A DNA stretch of 64,000 nt from Mycobacterium sp. 1081908.1 (GCF_001673535.1 NZ_LZLY01000034.1:48670-112669), one strand, 5' to 3'. Numbered from the stretch's first letter, positions 13,817 through 23,159 are shown. Numbers and translations: made by a program. Notes: generated by a model not told the origin, from the letters alone.

Positions 13817-14206
13817 ATGCAGGGCAAGAAAATTGCTGTCGCGGGCGCGGCGATAGTTCTCGCAGGTTGCGGCGGGTCAGGCAAGACAGCAACGACGGTG
13901 ACGTCCGCGGTGGAAATCACGAAAACGGTCACGGTGACCGCTCCGCCGCCACCGTTCGCCCCCAGGACCGTCATCGAAACCGACGGCACCTATCGGGTCG
14001 GCATCGACATCGTGGCGGGCACCTATCGCTCGGGTGGTCCCAGCCCCGAAGGAGGATCCGATTGCTATTGGGCGCGGCTGAGCAGTCTCAATGCAACCCA
14101 CATCATCGATAGCGACATCGGCACCGGTCCTCAGGTGGTGATGATCGCGCCAACCGACAAGGCGTTCCTGACGCGTAGCTGCCAAACCTGGCACAAGACC
14201 GACTGA
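13817..14206 (+). CDS. Secreted lipoprotein, 129 aa
   Basis: ATG 13817 gives a lipoprotein signal peptide MQGKKIAVAGAAIVLAGCGG with lipobox LAGC (Cys at residue 18). Then comes a Thr/Val/Pro-rich linker and a small domain with TDGTYRVGIDIVAGTYRSGG and DCYWARLSS. The phrase D-I-x-x-G-T-Y is shared by many small actinobacterial exported proteins of unknown function. It is the first chromosomal gene after attR. Confidence 0.75.
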   Translation: MQGKKIAVAGAAIVLAGCGGSGKTATTVTSAVEITKTVTVTAPPPPFAPRTVIETDGTYRVGIDIVAGTYRSGGPSPEGGSDCYWARLSSLNATHIIDSDIGTGPQVVMIAPTDKAFLTRSCQTWHKTD

Positions 14207-14227
14207 TTTGCTTTTAAAGCGCCGCGG

Positions 14228-14512
14228 CTAGGGGTTCTCCTCGATGACGCACTGCACAATCGTGGCGGCCGTCTGCTGGTCGAATCCCATCCGCGCTACC
14301 TTCTGGGCCTCGGCGTCGGGGGAAACGCCAGATTTGAGGTCCTGCTCGATGACTCCAGCCCGCTGGAAGTTTTGTGGGTCCGGTTCCCCCAGCGGAAGTT
14401 CCTTGATGCCCCCGACGCAACGATTGAAACCGCTGTAATCAGCGTGAGCAGGCGACGCCCCCAGCAGAGCAATAGCCACGCCGGCCGCCGCAGCGAAATA
14501 GGTGAAACGCAT
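14228..14512 (-). CDS. Small exported protein, 94 aa
   Basis: ATG 14512 opens a Sec signal peptide, MRFTYFAAAAGVAIALLGAS, cleaved probably after AHA. The mature part of about 70 residues has two Cys (FNRCVGGI and TIVQCVIEENP) that may form a disulfide, and is mostly helical. Its size and layout resemble DUF732-type proteins but the core pattern is not clear. Function unknown. Confidence 0.68.
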   Translation of the reverse strand: MRFTYFAAAAGVAIALLGASPAHADYSGFNRCVGGIKELPLGEPDPQNFQRAGVIEQDLKSGVSPDAEAQKVARMGFDQQTAATIVQCVIEENP

Positions 14513-14589
14513 TCTCGCATCGTATCGCCGAGCATGCCCGCGGCAAAGGGTTAAGCGAATTGAATTGCAGCGCAACAGCTTAGAGCAAC

Positions 14590-15090
14590 TCACGCCTTCT
14601 CGGCCTTCATGTCCATGTCGATCGTGCCCTGGCACGCGCCGCTGAGGATCTCGGTGTGCATCACGCCGGAAAGCGACCCGTCGGGTTGCGGCGTGTAGCG
14701 CACGGTGGAGTGGGCCGGATTCCATTGGATGCTGGTGTCGGGCATCATGCAGTCCCACTGGAAATCGCTGACCTGCGTCCAGGACGACCCGTCCCAGGTG
14801 AATTGGACCGGTTGCGGAACCGTCGGGTTGCTCGGCGGCGGGCCGCTGACGATGGTGGCGACGCATTTTCCGCTCGAACAGCTCGAACGGAACCCATATG
14901 TATCGGTGTGCTGCACCTCGGGGTCACCGACGGCCATGCTGGTCCCGGACTTCGGACCGACCATGAACGTTATCGCGTACGTGCCGTTCCAGGACGCGGC
15001 GTCGGCGGAAGCGGGTGGGGCAAGCGGCAGGGCGATCGCGAGCGGCGCGGCACACAAACCAGCCAGACCGCGCAGACCATTCGGGGCCAT
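14590..15090 (-). CDS. Exported hypothetical protein, 166 aa
   Basis: An N-terminal signal sequence of about 30 residues (AGLCAAPLAIALPLAPPASA) precedes a beta-rich domain starting ASWNGTYAITFMVGPKSGTS, with Cys pairs (SSCSSGKC, DCMMP, GACQG). A family of mycobacterial secreted proteins with the W-x-G-T-Y start exists; none has a function known to me. The gene stands alone on the minus strand. Confidence 0.7.
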   Translation of the reverse strand: MAPNGLRGLAGLCAAPLAIALPLAPPASADAASWNGTYAITFMVGPKSGTSMAVGDPEVQHTDTYGFRSSCSSGKCVATIVSGPPPSNPTVPQPVQFTWDGSSWTQVSDFQWDCMMPDTSIQWNPAHSTVRYTPQPDGSLSGVMHTEILSGACQGTIDMDMKAEKA

Positions 15091-15221
15091 CGGCTCCTCC
15101 TCTCATTCCGCGACAAACTTCGGAACTAGAGCGAAGTGCGTATACCCCATCTATACCCGTATTCCGCGCCTTCACCTAGACGCTTCCCCGGGCTAAAAAC
15201 GACGACGCCAGCTAAGCCCGC

Positions 15222-15569
15222 TCAGCAGTGAGCGGCCCAGCACTGCTGCAGCGGGCAATAGGTCGCATGCGCGATTCGCACCATCGACCCGATCTCCCCG
15301 AGCGTGACGTTCCTCGGGTCCAGGGTGGAGTGGATGTTTTGCGCGATTTGGTCGTAGGTCCAACCCCACCCGAGATCGTCGCAGATAAGCCGCCCCATCG
15401 CGGTCAGCGCCTCGTCGTGGTCGGGCGGCCAGCTGAAGCCGGCGGCGCGCAGTTGGGTCAGGTACGCGTCGTCGACGGGATCGGCGGCCGCGGTCGCGGC
15501 GCCGGAAACCAACGCGGCGCCGGTCATGACGGGAATGGCCAGTGTGGCCAGCCAGCGAAGTGAGGGCAT
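15222..15569 (-). CDS. DUF732 secreted protein, 115 aa
   Basis: Signal peptide to about residue 30 (ALVSGAATAAA), then the DUF732 pattern: D-x-x-YLTQLRAAGFSW, GRLICDDLGWGWTYDQIAQN and a terminal helix with HATYCPLQQC. DUF732 proteins are small exported actinobacterial proteins of unknown role. It is one of three in this window (with 19771-20148 and 24988-25320). Confidence 0.85.
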   Translation of the reverse strand: MPSLRWLATLAIPVMTGAALVSGAATAAADPVDDAYLTQLRAAGFSWPPDHDEALTAMGRLICDDLGWGWTYDQIAQNIHSTLDPRNVTLGEIGSMVRIAHATYCPLQQCWAAHC

Positions 15570-15687
15570 TCGGTGCGCTCTCTTTCTCCTCGGCGTTGAG
15601 GGGGCCGTAGAAGAATAGAGACGGCCGGGAAAAATCAGATTATGCGGAGCTGAATAATCGGCTTTCCCGACTGAAATGCCCGACCGG

Positions 15688-15984
15688 CTATGCGGCGTGC
15701 GGGTGATGCGGCAGCGCTTGCGCGGGAGCCTCTTTCGCGTCGTATTGGCCGGCCCACTCCCAGCGAAGCTGAGTCACCGGAGCCGCGGGCGCATCGTGCC
15801 GCTCCAACCGGCGCTCGATTTTCCGGTAGATCCACGCGACCGCGGTCAGCATCGCGACCGCGACGGCCAACACGGCCACGGCGTCGCCGAAGGCGATCAA
15901 CAGGATGATGCCCCCGAAGATCCAGAACGCGGCGGCCTCCAGGTCGCGGTTCCCGTGGTGCCCATTGATCGTGATGTGCCGCAT
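15688..15984 (-). CDS. Small membrane protein, 98 aa
   Basis: Begins MRHITINGHHGNRDLEAAAF. Two adjoining hydrophobic stretches follow (FWIFGGIILLIAFGDAVAVL and AVAVAMLTAVAWIYR), then a basic segment RKIERRLERHD and a polar tail rich in Ala, Pro and His. Probably an inner-membrane protein with a helical hairpin. No family recognised. Confidence 0.6.
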   Translation of the reverse strand: MRHITINGHHGNRDLEAAAFWIFGGIILLIAFGDAVAVLAVAVAMLTAVAWIYRKIERRLERHDAPAAPVTQLRWEWAGQYDAKEAPAQALPHHPHAA

Positions 15985-16119
15985 GTCTGCCTCGCTCGGT
16001 TCGGGTCGCCGCCTGATGCGACAACCGTCCCGTGCAACACCGGAGCGACGGCAGGCCTGCCCAAATCCGCGGCAATCGTGACCGACGTCACGGCGCGGAT
16101 CACCCGATGAAGCGACGCC

Positions 16120-16398
16120 CTATTCGTCGGCCTCGTCGTGGTCTTCCTCGACGTCGTCGTCCTCGTACTCCTCGTCTTCGTCGTCGTCGAAGACGTCGAG
16201 CTCCAGGTCGAGGGGGTCCTCGCCGTACGGGTCGACGACGTATTGCTGCCAGTAGCCCGGCGCGAAGTAGATCTTGTCGGCGTGGTCGGCGTCGTCGCCG
16301 ACCTCCACCATCAGGATTCCGTCTTTGATGTCGTAGCCGAATGCGTTGGGGTATTGGACACCGCCGTCGGCGGTTCGGATGTGAACGTCATATGCCAC
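16120..16398 (-). CDS. Small protein with extremely acidic tail, 92 aa
   Basis: GTG 16398 is chosen because the clear domain begins there (VAYDVHIRTADGGVQYPNAF). The first 65 residues look like a compact beta-rich unit ending in YFAPGYWQQYVVDPYGEDPL. The last 25 residues are almost only Asp and Glu. Such tails can bind metal or basic proteins. No family recognised; the domain order itself looks genuine. Confidence 0.65.
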   Translation of the reverse strand: MAYDVHIRTADGGVQYPNAFGYDIKDGILMVEVGDDADHADKIYFAPGYWQQYVVDPYGEDPLDLELDVFDDDEDEEYEDDDVEEDHDEADE

Positions 16399-16408
16399 GG
16401 GCGGAAGT

Positions 16409-16612
16409 CTACGGAGTTGGCGGCGGCGAAGGCGGCCCAGACGGCGGGGGCTGCGACGGCGGCGGCTGTTGCGGGCAGTCGGGTTGGTAGATCCACACGC
16501 CGCCCGTTCGCGTCCAGGTGATCCCGCAGCCCAGCGGCACCACGCCGGGTGCTTCGGCCGGCGCAAGCAGGGCCGCCGTCAGTCCGACCACCAAGGCGAG
16601 CTTCACCCCCAT
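16409..16612 (-). CDS. Small exported proline-rich protein, 67 aa
   Basis: A signal peptide (MGVKLALVVGLTAALLAPAE) is followed by a 25-residue core with two Cys (LGCGITWTRTGGVWIYQPDC) and a Pro-rich end (PPPSQPPPSGPP). The stop lies 11 bp before the next gene start on the same strand, suggesting co-transcription with 16120-16398. Function unknown. Confidence 0.6.
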   Translation of the reverse strand: MGVKLALVVGLTAALLAPAEAPGVVPLGCGITWTRTGGVWIYQPDCPQQPPPSQPPPSGPPSPPPTP

Positions 16613-16637
16613 CGTTCAAGCGTGGGATACGCGGCGG

Positions 16638-17804
16638 CTAGCCGCAACCCGAAACGGCGCCCTCCAGCAGATCGGCGGCGCGGGCCACGCTTTCGGCCGA
16701 GTTGGTCATCCTGGCGGCGACGTCACGGGCCCGCGCAGCGTAGTCCGGGGCAAGGACCGAGCGCAGGTCGGCGACCAGCGACTCCCGGGTCGTCATCGAA
16801 AGCTGGCGCGCGACACCTACTTTCAGCCGTTCGATGCCGGCCGCCCACAACGGCTGATCGAGCCAGAGCCACAGGACCACCGCCGGGATCCCGGCCCGCA
16901 GGCCCGCCGCCGTGACACCGGCCCCGCCATGATGCACGACGGCGCGGCACGCCGGCAGCACCACCGCATGGTTCACCGCGTCCACGATCTTCACGTGATC
17001 GGACGGTGGCGTACCGGCAAAGTCGTTGGGGCCGGCGCAAATCAGGGCCCGCTCCCCCAGCTGCGCGCAGGCCGCGCCGATCATGGCGACCAGCTCCCCC
17101 GGAGCCGAGACCGGCGTGCTGCCCAGCCCGAAGCAGATCGGCGGCGTCCCCGCCTCGATCCACGACAACACCTCGTCGTCGGCCGATGCCGGCAACTCGA
17201 GCGTCAACGCGCCGACGAAGGGCCGCCGGCCGTTCGGCTCCACAAGTTCGGCGGCCGGCCCGGGCAGGCAGAGCTCGTCGTAGGCCTGGATCTCCAGCGG
17301 CGTCGGCGCGGCCCCGTCCGGCAGCCCGAGCTCACGGCGCTGGGCCGCCGCGATGTCGTTGACCATGTTCGAATACAGCACCCCGGTGGAGAACACCCGC
17401 GTCGGGAAGAAATGCAGCGCGGCCAGCGGGATGCCGCGATGCTCCGCGACGATGGCGGCCAGCTCCTGCTCGTTGAAGCCGGCCACCAGCAGGTCGGCGT
17501 CCCTCGCGAGCGACGTCAGCGTGGCGGTCTTGCCCGCCCAAACCCGGGTGAGTTGCTCCATGACCTCGGGCAGCGCGGCGAACGGGTTGTCGACGCCGCG
17601 CACGAAATTCGCGGCCGAGTCCATCCGCTCCCGCGTGTCCGGTCCGTAGGCGACCGCGGCCAGCCCCGCCGACTCGACGAAGCCGACCTTGTCGGGCGAC
17701 ACCGCCATGCGGACGTCGTGGCCCCGGCGCAGCAGCTCGCGGGCCGCCGTCACGCACGGCTCGACGTCGCCGCGGCTCCCGTAGCCCACCACCACGACCC
17801 TCAC
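16638..17804 (-). CDS. UDP-glycosyltransferase of the MGT/GT1 type
   Basis: 388 residues. The N-terminal acceptor half starts MRVVVVGYGSRGDVEP, the classic GSRGDV loop of sterol- and antibiotic-type glycosyltransferases. The C-terminal half has the nucleotide-sugar signature AVVHHGGAGVTAAGLRAGIP followed by LDQPLWA. The layout is that of GT-B enzymes such as the glycopeptidolipid rhamnosyl-/glucosyltransferases or Rv1524/Rv1526c. Substrate unknown; no other glycolipid genes are nearby. Confidence 0.88.
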   Translation of the reverse strand: MRVVVVGYGSRGDVEPCVTAARELLRRGHDVRMAVSPDKVGFVESAGLAAVAYGPDTRERMDSAANFVRGVDNPFAALPEVMEQLTRVWAGKTATLTSLARDADLLVAGFNEQELAAIVAEHRGIPLAALHFFPTRVFSTGVLYSNMVNDIAAAQRRELGLPDGAAPTPLEIQAYDELCLPGPAAELVEPNGRRPFVGALTLELPASADDEVLSWIEAGTPPICFGLGSTPVSAPGELVAMIGAACAQLGERALICAGPNDFAGTPPSDHVKIVDAVNHAVVLPACRAVVHHGGAGVTAAGLRAGIPAVVLWLWLDQPLWAAGIERLKVGVARQLSMTTRESLVADLRSVLAPDYAARARDVAARMTNSAESVARAADLLEGAVSGCG

Positions 17805-17854
17805 GGACGCAACCTAACTCACGCCGTGGGTCGCCAGCTCGTAGCCTTGGCGGT

Positions 17855-18775
17855 ATGCACGTGATCAACGGAGTCCGCGACCCCGCGGCGAGCTTCCCCC
17901 TCGAGACCCTGGCCGACGACGCGGGCGAGCGCCGCCAGGCCAACCGCGCCGTCGCCGTCAGCGCGGTCGGCTTGGCGCTGACCGGCCTCGTCGAACTGGC
18001 CATCGCGCTGGTGTCCGGATCGGTGGCGCTGCTCGGCGACGCGCTGCACAACCTGTCCGACGTTTCGACCAGCGCCCTGGTGTTCGTCGGTTTCCGGGCG
18101 TCCCGCAAGCTGCCCACCGAGCGCTATCCCTACGGCTACGAACGCGCCGAAGACCTCGCCGGCATCGGTGTGGCCCTGGTGATTTGGGGCAGCGCCGCGG
18201 TCGCGGGCTTCGAAAGCGTCACGAAGCTGCTCCGCCACGGCGGCACCGGGCACCTGGGCTGGGGAATCGCCGCCGCCGCGGTCGGCATCGCGGGCAATCA
18301 GCTGGTGGCCCGCTACAAGCTGGCGGTGGGCCGGCGGATCCGATCGGCGACCATGGTGGCCGACGCCAAGCATTCCTGGCTCGACGCGTTGTCCTCGGCG
18401 GGGGCGATGCTGGGGCTGATCGGCGTGGCCCTCGGCTGGGGCTGGGCGGACGCGGTCGCCGGGATCGTCGTCACCGCGTTCATCTGCCACGTCGGGTGGG
18501 AGGTGACCTCCGACATCGCGCACCGGCTGCTCGACGGCGTCGACCCAGAAATCATCACCACGGCCGAAACCGCGGCCGCCGCGATTCCGGGCGTCATGCA
18601 CGCCCACGCGCGGGCCCGCTGGACGGGACGCACCCTCCGGGTCGAGGTGGAAGGCTTCCTCGACCCGAAAACCCCACTCGCCCAGGCCGATCGGATCGGT
18701 CGCAGCGTGGCCGCGGCGCTGACGCCGAAGATCCCCGAGATGCACAGCTTCAGCTGGACCGCGCGGGCCGCCTAA
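17855..18775 (+). CDS. Cation diffusion facilitator (CDF) metal transporter
   Basis: 306 residues with six membrane segments. The two HxxxD metal sites characteristic of the family are present: GDALHNLSD in helix 2 and DAKHSWLDA in helix 5. The cytosolic end (VEVEGFLDPKTPLAQADRIG) has the ferredoxin-like CDF C-terminal fold. It exports Zn2+, Co2+, Fe2+ or a similar ion by proton exchange; the metal cannot be told from the sequence. It starts 50 bp from the divergent glycosyltransferase gene. Confidence 0.92.
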   Translation: MHVINGVRDPAASFPLETLADDAGERRQANRAVAVSAVGLALTGLVELAIALVSGSVALLGDALHNLSDVSTSALVFVGFRASRKLPTERYPYGYERAEDLAGIGVALVIWGSAAVAGFESVTKLLRHGGTGHLGWGIAAAAVGIAGNQLVARYKLAVGRRIRSATMVADAKHSWLDALSSAGAMLGLIGVALGWGWADAVAGIVVTAFICHVGWEVTSDIAHRLLDGVDPEIITTAETAAAAIPGVMHAHARARWTGRTLRVEVEGFLDPKTPLAQADRIGRSVAAALTPKIPEMHSFSWTARAA

Positions 18776-18779
18776 ACAC

Positions 18780-19733
18780 CTAAACCCGTTGCGCCGGAAA
18801 CGATTCGACGACCTTGATCAGTTCGTCGGGCGCTTCCCAGTTCAGCAGGTGCCCCGCGTCGGGCACGGTGACCAGCCGCGCGCCCGGAATTCCCTCGGCG
18901 AGCCGGCGCGAATGGCTCGTCGGCGTCGTGCGATCAGCGGAGCCGACCATCACCGCGGTCGGCACCGCGATCTCGCCCAGCCGCGGGTAGCGATCCTCGT
19001 GGGAGAAGGCCCGCACGATCGGCAGCAGCGGCCCGTGTTCGTCAAGGTGCTGGTTGAAGAAGTCGACGAACACCGAGACCATGGTCGGTGACGGGCGCGC
19101 GCCGCACTGCGCGGCACCGAACAGCGTTGCGACGGTGTCGTTGCGCATCAGCCGTTGCAGGATGCCGTATTCCAGCAGCGGGATCTGCAGCCGGTTCTGC
19201 GGCGCCCCGTCCAGGATGCGGCCCGCCCAGGTGGCGAACAACACCAGCCCGCGCAGCCGAGGTGCCACGTCGGCGTGGTCGAGCACGGCGCGGATGGTGA
19301 CGAACCCGCCCATCGAGTGCCCGACGAGCACGCCGTCTTGAACGTCGAAGTGCTGCAGGACCGCGGCGAGGTCGGCCGCCATGGGCTCCGATCCGATCCC
19401 GTCGGAGCCGAGCGTGGAGCGTCCGTGGCCGCGCTGGTCGAACGCGATGACGCGAAATCCCCTGGCCTGCAGCTCATCCCACACGAGATTCCACTCGAGG
19501 ATGCGGGCGGTATAGCCGTGCACGAGGATCACCGGCGGGCCCTGCCCCGCGACCAGCGCGTGCAGGACCGTCCCGTCGGGCCGGGCAATCCGAACCTGCT
19601 CGCCGTCCGGCTCGGCGAGAAGCCGTTCGCGTGGATACGGATCCGGGTTGCGCGCTATCCGCGCGGCCATCGCCCGTGCGGCGCCCCAACCCAGCAAACC
19701 GGCCGCCGACGCGATGACCATCCCCTTGCGCAT
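18780..19733 (-). CDS. Alpha/beta-hydrolase
   Basis: 317 residues. An N-terminal hydrophobic segment (MVIASAAGLLGWGAARAMAA) may anchor or export it. The hydrolase fold has oxyanion HGYTARILEWN, the nucleophile elbow VGHSMGGF with Ser, an acid in MVGSADRTTP and His in PDAGHLLNWEAP. Substrate unknown (esterase, lipase or peroxidase-like). It converges with the CDF gene with four bases between stops. Confidence 0.88.
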   Translation of the reverse strand: MRKGMVIASAAGLLGWGAARAMAARIARNPDPYPRERLLAEPDGEQVRIARPDGTVLHALVAGQGPPVILVHGYTARILEWNLVWDELQARGFRVIAFDQRGHGRSTLGSDGIGSEPMAADLAAVLQHFDVQDGVLVGHSMGGFVTIRAVLDHADVAPRLRGLVLFATWAGRILDGAPQNRLQIPLLEYGILQRLMRNDTVATLFGAAQCGARPSPTMVSVFVDFFNQHLDEHGPLLPIVRAFSHEDRYPRLGEIAVPTAVMVGSADRTTPTSHSRRLAEGIPGARLVTVPDAGHLLNWEAPDELIKVVESFPAQRV

Positions 19734-19770
19734 GGCTCATTATGGCGGGCGGGCAAGCCCGGTGGTGGGG

Positions 19771-20148
19771 TTAGTCGCCGACCGCACCCTCGGGCTTGGG
19801 GCCCCGGCCCTCGCCGGTGATGTACTTGGGGCAATACGCGCCGAGCGCGATCACCGTGAACTTGGCGGCGCCGTTGCCGGTAAACCCGTTGCGCTGCTGC
19901 AGGTTTCCGATGATTTCCTCTTCGGTCGACCCGGTGTCCTCCAGCTGGCACAGCGTCTTGGCGGCCGAAATCGCAGCCTTCGGGTCCTGGTAGGTGATGC
20001 CGGCGAACTTGAGCGCGGACAGGAAGTCGGCGTCGGTGGCCGGATCGCTCGCAGCGGCCGGATCGGTGGCGGCGTCAGGGTCGGCGTACGCCGGCGCGGC
20101 CAGGCCGATCACGGCGACCACGGCTGCCATCCCCCACAGAGACCTCAT
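19771..20148 (-). CDS. DUF732 secreted protein, 125 aa
   Basis: Signal peptide MRSLWGMAAVVAVIGLAAPAYA, an Asp/Ala-rich spacer, then the DUF732 core DADFLSALKFAGITYQDPK, KTLCQLEDTGSTEEEIIGNL and a final VIALGAYCPKY. Two Cys probably form a disulfide. Its stop lies 37 bp before the hydrolase start on the same strand, so the two may share a message. Confidence 0.86.
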   Translation of the reverse strand: MRSLWGMAAVVAVIGLAAPAYADPDAATDPAAASDPATDADFLSALKFAGITYQDPKAAISAAKTLCQLEDTGSTEEEIIGNLQQRNGFTGNGAAKFTVIALGAYCPKYITGEGRGPKPEGAVGD

Positions 20149-20446
20149 GACGCCGCCATCGTCCCAGACTCGCGCCGTCCCCGCATCCCGGGGTACGTGG
20201 GCGCGGCAACTACTTGCGGTTCGGTGACGTGTAGGTCAAGCGCACCCACGGCACGCTCGATGGCTTCCGGGTCGGCGCGGAGCAGGTCTTACCTACGGCT
20301 CGCGTGTAGATTGGTCGGTAAGTCGTTCGTTTGGCCACTGCCATCGTAGACATTTTTGCGCAGATGAGCAGCTCACGAATCGAACGCCCCCTCTCGACAG
20401 ATCCACGTTTGGGCAGAAACCCAACTGATATGAGGACCCCGCACAT
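20149..20446. other. Intergenic stretch without a convincing gene
   Basis: About 300 bp between the DUF732 gene and the small frame at 20447. It is less GC-rich than its surroundings. A frame on the minus strand (20210-20446) has unremarkable composition and I reject it. A short protein-like run on the minus strand near 20155-20285 could be an eroded gene end. TTACC (20289-20293) and GGTAA (20317-20321) make a weak inverted pair. Confidence 0.4.
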
Positions 20447-20587
20447 ATGAAATCGTCCAACTTGTTTTCACATCGCTACGAGCCCGAGGTCGTGTCCGAC
20501 ACCGGTCGCGACTCGGAACCGGTGCAACTTCCTACTTTCTCCGACCGACCCAACGGTGATTCCGAGGCGACGACGCCACCGTCGTGA
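20447..20587 (+). CDS. Possible small protein, 46 aa
   Basis: ATG 20447 follows TGAGGA at a normal distance. The peptide MKSSNLFSHRYEPEVVSDTG and its Ser/Pro/Thr-rich end are hydrophilic with no signal or domain. It lies 78 bp before the transglutaminase gene on the same strand and could be a leader or small partner. Evidence is limited to the start site and frame. Confidence 0.35.
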   Translation: MKSSNLFSHRYEPEVVSDTGRDSEPVQLPTFSDRPNGDSEATTPPS

Positions 20588-20665
20588 ATCCCTTGACCGG
20601 GGCGCGGCGGCGCGCTTGGCAGCGGCAGTGACCGAGGGTTGACTGTCAGGCGACAGGAGGGACAG

Positions 20666-21469
20666 ATGAGACGAGAGGTCGCCGCTGAACTCGAGGTCGA
20701 GATCACCGCGCCGACGACCTTGGAGTTCCAGATCGCCGTCGCACCGCATCCCAACACCGAGGTATCCGAGTCGATGTCATTCGTCTTGGACGGAAAGCCT
20801 CTGCGGCCGTTGGAGATCAGCGGTGTGCACGGTAACCGCATCCACAAGCTGGACGTCCCGGTGGGGGACCTCAAGGTCGACTACTCCGCGACGATCGTTG
20901 GGCAAACCGACCCGGCACCGGTGACCGAATATGACCTATCGTTGTACTTGCGTCCGAGCCGCTACGCCGAGTGCGACAAGTTCTTCGGTTTCGCCGCAAC
21001 CGAATTCGGCAGGTACATCGACTCGGCGACCCTGTTGGAGAAGGTTTCCCGTTGGGTCGGCAGCCGGCTGAACTATGTACCGGGCTCGAGCGACCCCATC
21101 GACGGCGCGGCGGATACCTTGCTCTCCGGCGCCGGCGTATGTCGAGACTTCGCGCATCTCGTGGTGGCTTTGTTACGGGCCGTCAAGGTGCCGGCCCGCG
21201 TTGTTTCGGTGTATGCGCCCGGCTTGTACCCGATGGACTTTCATGCGGTAGCCGAGGCGTTCGTCGATGGACACTGGCGAGTCGTCGACGGCACTCTCTT
21301 GGCGCCGAGACAAAGCCTCGTGCGCATCGCCACCGGACGCGATGCCGCCGACATCGCCTTCCTCGACAACCACAACGGCGCGATCACGCTGGACAAACTG
21401 GTGGTGACCGCCGTCGTTGACGGCGATCTGCCCAGGGACTCGATCGACCAGCTGGTGTCGATCCGCTGA
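20666..21469 (+). CDS. Transglutaminase-like (papain-fold) protein
   Basis: 267 residues. ATG 20666 follows GGAGGGA. A beta-rich N-terminal region (residues 1-105) precedes the transglutaminase core with the triad Cys159 (GAGVCRDFAHL), His193 (PMDFHAVAEAFVDGHW) and Asp208 (VVDGT). Bacterial members are proteases or cross-linking enzymes; the N-terminal extension resembles the Bact_transglu_N arrangement. No membrane segment or signal is seen. Substrate unknown. Confidence 0.88.
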   Translation: MRREVAAELEVEITAPTTLEFQIAVAPHPNTEVSESMSFVLDGKPLRPLEISGVHGNRIHKLDVPVGDLKVDYSATIVGQTDPAPVTEYDLSLYLRPSRYAECDKFFGFAATEFGRYIDSATLLEKVSRWVGSRLNYVPGSSDPIDGAADTLLSGAGVCRDFAHLVVALLRAVKVPARVVSVYAPGLYPMDFHAVAEAFVDGHWRVVDGTLLAPRQSLVRIATGRDAADIAFLDNHNGAITLDKLVVTAVVDGDLPRDSIDQLVSIR

Positions 21470-21524
21470 AGCCGGGCCTCGTCGTGGCGAAGCCTTTGTG
21501 TGTCAGCGCTTCTTGTTGTGTGAT

Positions 21525-23159
21525 TCAGCTGACCAGTCCCAGCGCGTGGGCGCGCCGCAGCTTGCCCGACGGCGTTTTCGGGATCATCCCGGGCTGCAGC
21601 ACGACCACGTTTCGGGGGCGGACATCGACTTCGGCGAACACCTCGTGCGCCACCTGCCGCTCGATGCGGCGCGCTTGCGCCTGGTCGTCGTACTCCTTGG
21701 ATTCCACCGCCACCGCGAACGTCTCCCGCGATTGCCCCGCGTCGAGTCGCACCGCGACCGAACAGCCCGGCCGCACCCCGGCCACCCGGCAGGCGGCGCG
21801 CTCGATGTCGGTCGGGTAGATGTTGCGGCCAGCCATGATGATCACGTCCTTGAGCCGCCCGCACAGCACCACATTGCCGTCTTCGGTGAGATAGCCCAGG
21901 TCGCCGGTGTCATACCAGCCCCGCTCATCCTGCGCAGGGATGAACCCGGCCACCGTGGTGTAGCCATTGGTCACCGGTTCACCGCGTACCTCGATGACGC
22001 CCACGCCGCGCGGCGGCAGCACACACCCTTCCTCGTCGATGACGCGCAGCTCCAGGCCCTCCAGCGGTCGGCCCAGTGAGACGAGTCGGCGGGTATGTCC
22101 CCTGCTCGCGGGGACCGCCCGGTGCAGGATGGCCAGCAGGGCGGCGTCCACCTCGTCGACGAGCATGCCGCCGCCGCACGCGGAGAACGACACCGCAACA
22201 GTCGTCTCGGCCATGCCGTAGGCGGGGATGATCGCCTCGGGTTTCAACCCGAACGGCGCCCCGGACTCGCAGAGGTCCTCGACGTCGAGCGGGTCCACCT
22301 GTTCGGCGCCCGAGAGCGCCCACCGCAGCGAGGACAGGTCGAAGTCCCCGGGTGTGGCCTGCCTGCGCAACCGCTTGGCCAACAGGTTGTAGGCAAAGTT
22401 GGGCGCGGCGGTCATAGTGCCCTTGTATTTATCAATCAGCTTGGCCCACAACAACGTATCGCGCAGGAAGTCCATTGGCGTGACCTTTACCAGCTCGGCG
22501 CCGACGTACATCGGCACCGTCAGATAGCCCGTCATGCCCATGTCGTGGAAGCACGGCAGCCAGCTCACGATCACGTCGGTATCAAGGTCGAAGTTGCAGC
22601 CGACCATCATGGCTTCCGCGTTGGCGACGATGTTGGCGTGCGTGATCTGAACCGCCTTGGGCGATCCCGTCGAGCCCGATGTCAGCTGCATCAGCGCCAC
22701 GTCGTCATCGCGGGTGTCGACGGGTGCGACGGGGGCGTTCGCAAGCAGCGTCTCGACGGTAAGCACCGTCATCCCGAGACCCGACAGCACCGGCGCGGCG
22801 GCCATGAACGGCTCCGAGATGACAACGGCTTTCGCCGACAGCATGTTGATGACGCCGGTTGTCTCCTCGGCCCAACGCGCCAGGTCGGTGCGCGGGGTGG
22901 GCTGATGCAACATGGTGACGCTTGCGCCGCGCATCCAGATGGCTTGCGCGGTGGGCGCGATCTCGACCGGTGCGCCCGCGAGCACGGCGACAGCGTCGCC
23001 GTGCCCGATGCCCGCCGCCGCCAGCCCACCGGCCACCCGACGAGCCCGCGCGTGCACTTCTGCCCAGGTATGCCGGGCGGGTGCGTGCGGCTCGCCGGTG
23101 ACCATCCCCTTGGGGCTCGACCGCGCGTTTTCGTACATCGTCTCGGTAAATCGGCTCAC
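21525..23159 (-). CDS. Fatty-acyl-AMP ligase (FadD family)
   Basis: 544 residues of an adenylate-forming enzyme: P-loop [29 protein letters not shown] (typical of fatty-acyl-AMP ligases), [18 protein letters not shown], hinge [20 protein letters not shown] and the catalytic Lys in [10 protein letters not shown]. It activates a fatty acid as acyl-AMP, usually for a polyketide synthase or acyl carrier protein. No polyketide synthase lies nearby, so its partner must be elsewhere. Which numbered fadD it matches is unclear to me. Confidence 0.92.
   Translation of the reverse strand: MSRFTETMYENARSSPKGMVTGEPHAPARHTWAEVHARARRVAGGLAAAGIGHGDAVAVLAGAPVEIAPTAQAIWMRGASVTMLHQPTPRTDLARWAEETTGVINMLSAKAVVISEPFMAAAPVLSGLGMTVLTVETLLANAPVAPVDTRDDDVALMQLTSGSTGSPKAVQITHANIVANAEAMMVGCNFDLDTDVIVSWLPCFHDMGMTGYLTVPMYVGAELVKVTPMDFLRDTLLWAKLIDKYKGTMTAAPNFAYNLLAKRLRRQATPGDFDLSSLRWALSGAEQVDPLDVEDLCESGAPFGLKPEAIIPAYGMAETTVAVSFSACGGGMLVDEVDAALLAILHRAVPASRGHTRRLVSLGRPLEGLELRVIDEEGCVLPPRGVGVIEVRGEPVTNGYTTVAGFIPAQDERGWYDTGDLGYLTEDGNVVLCGRLKDVIIMAGRNIYPTDIERAACRVAGVRPGCSVAVRLDAGQSRETFAVAVESKEYDDQAQARRIERQVAHEVFAEVDVRPRNVVVLQPGMIPKTPSGKLRRAHALGLVS

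Noticed and set aside
20289..20321. TTACC...GGTAA pair suggestive of a TetR-type operator
   Set aside because: Only 5 bp per arm with wide spacing and no regulator gene next to it.
20210..20446. Minus-strand frame of 78 codons in an intergenic stretch
   Set aside because: Composition is not protein-like, no ribosome-binding site, no domain. Kept only as an intergenic description.
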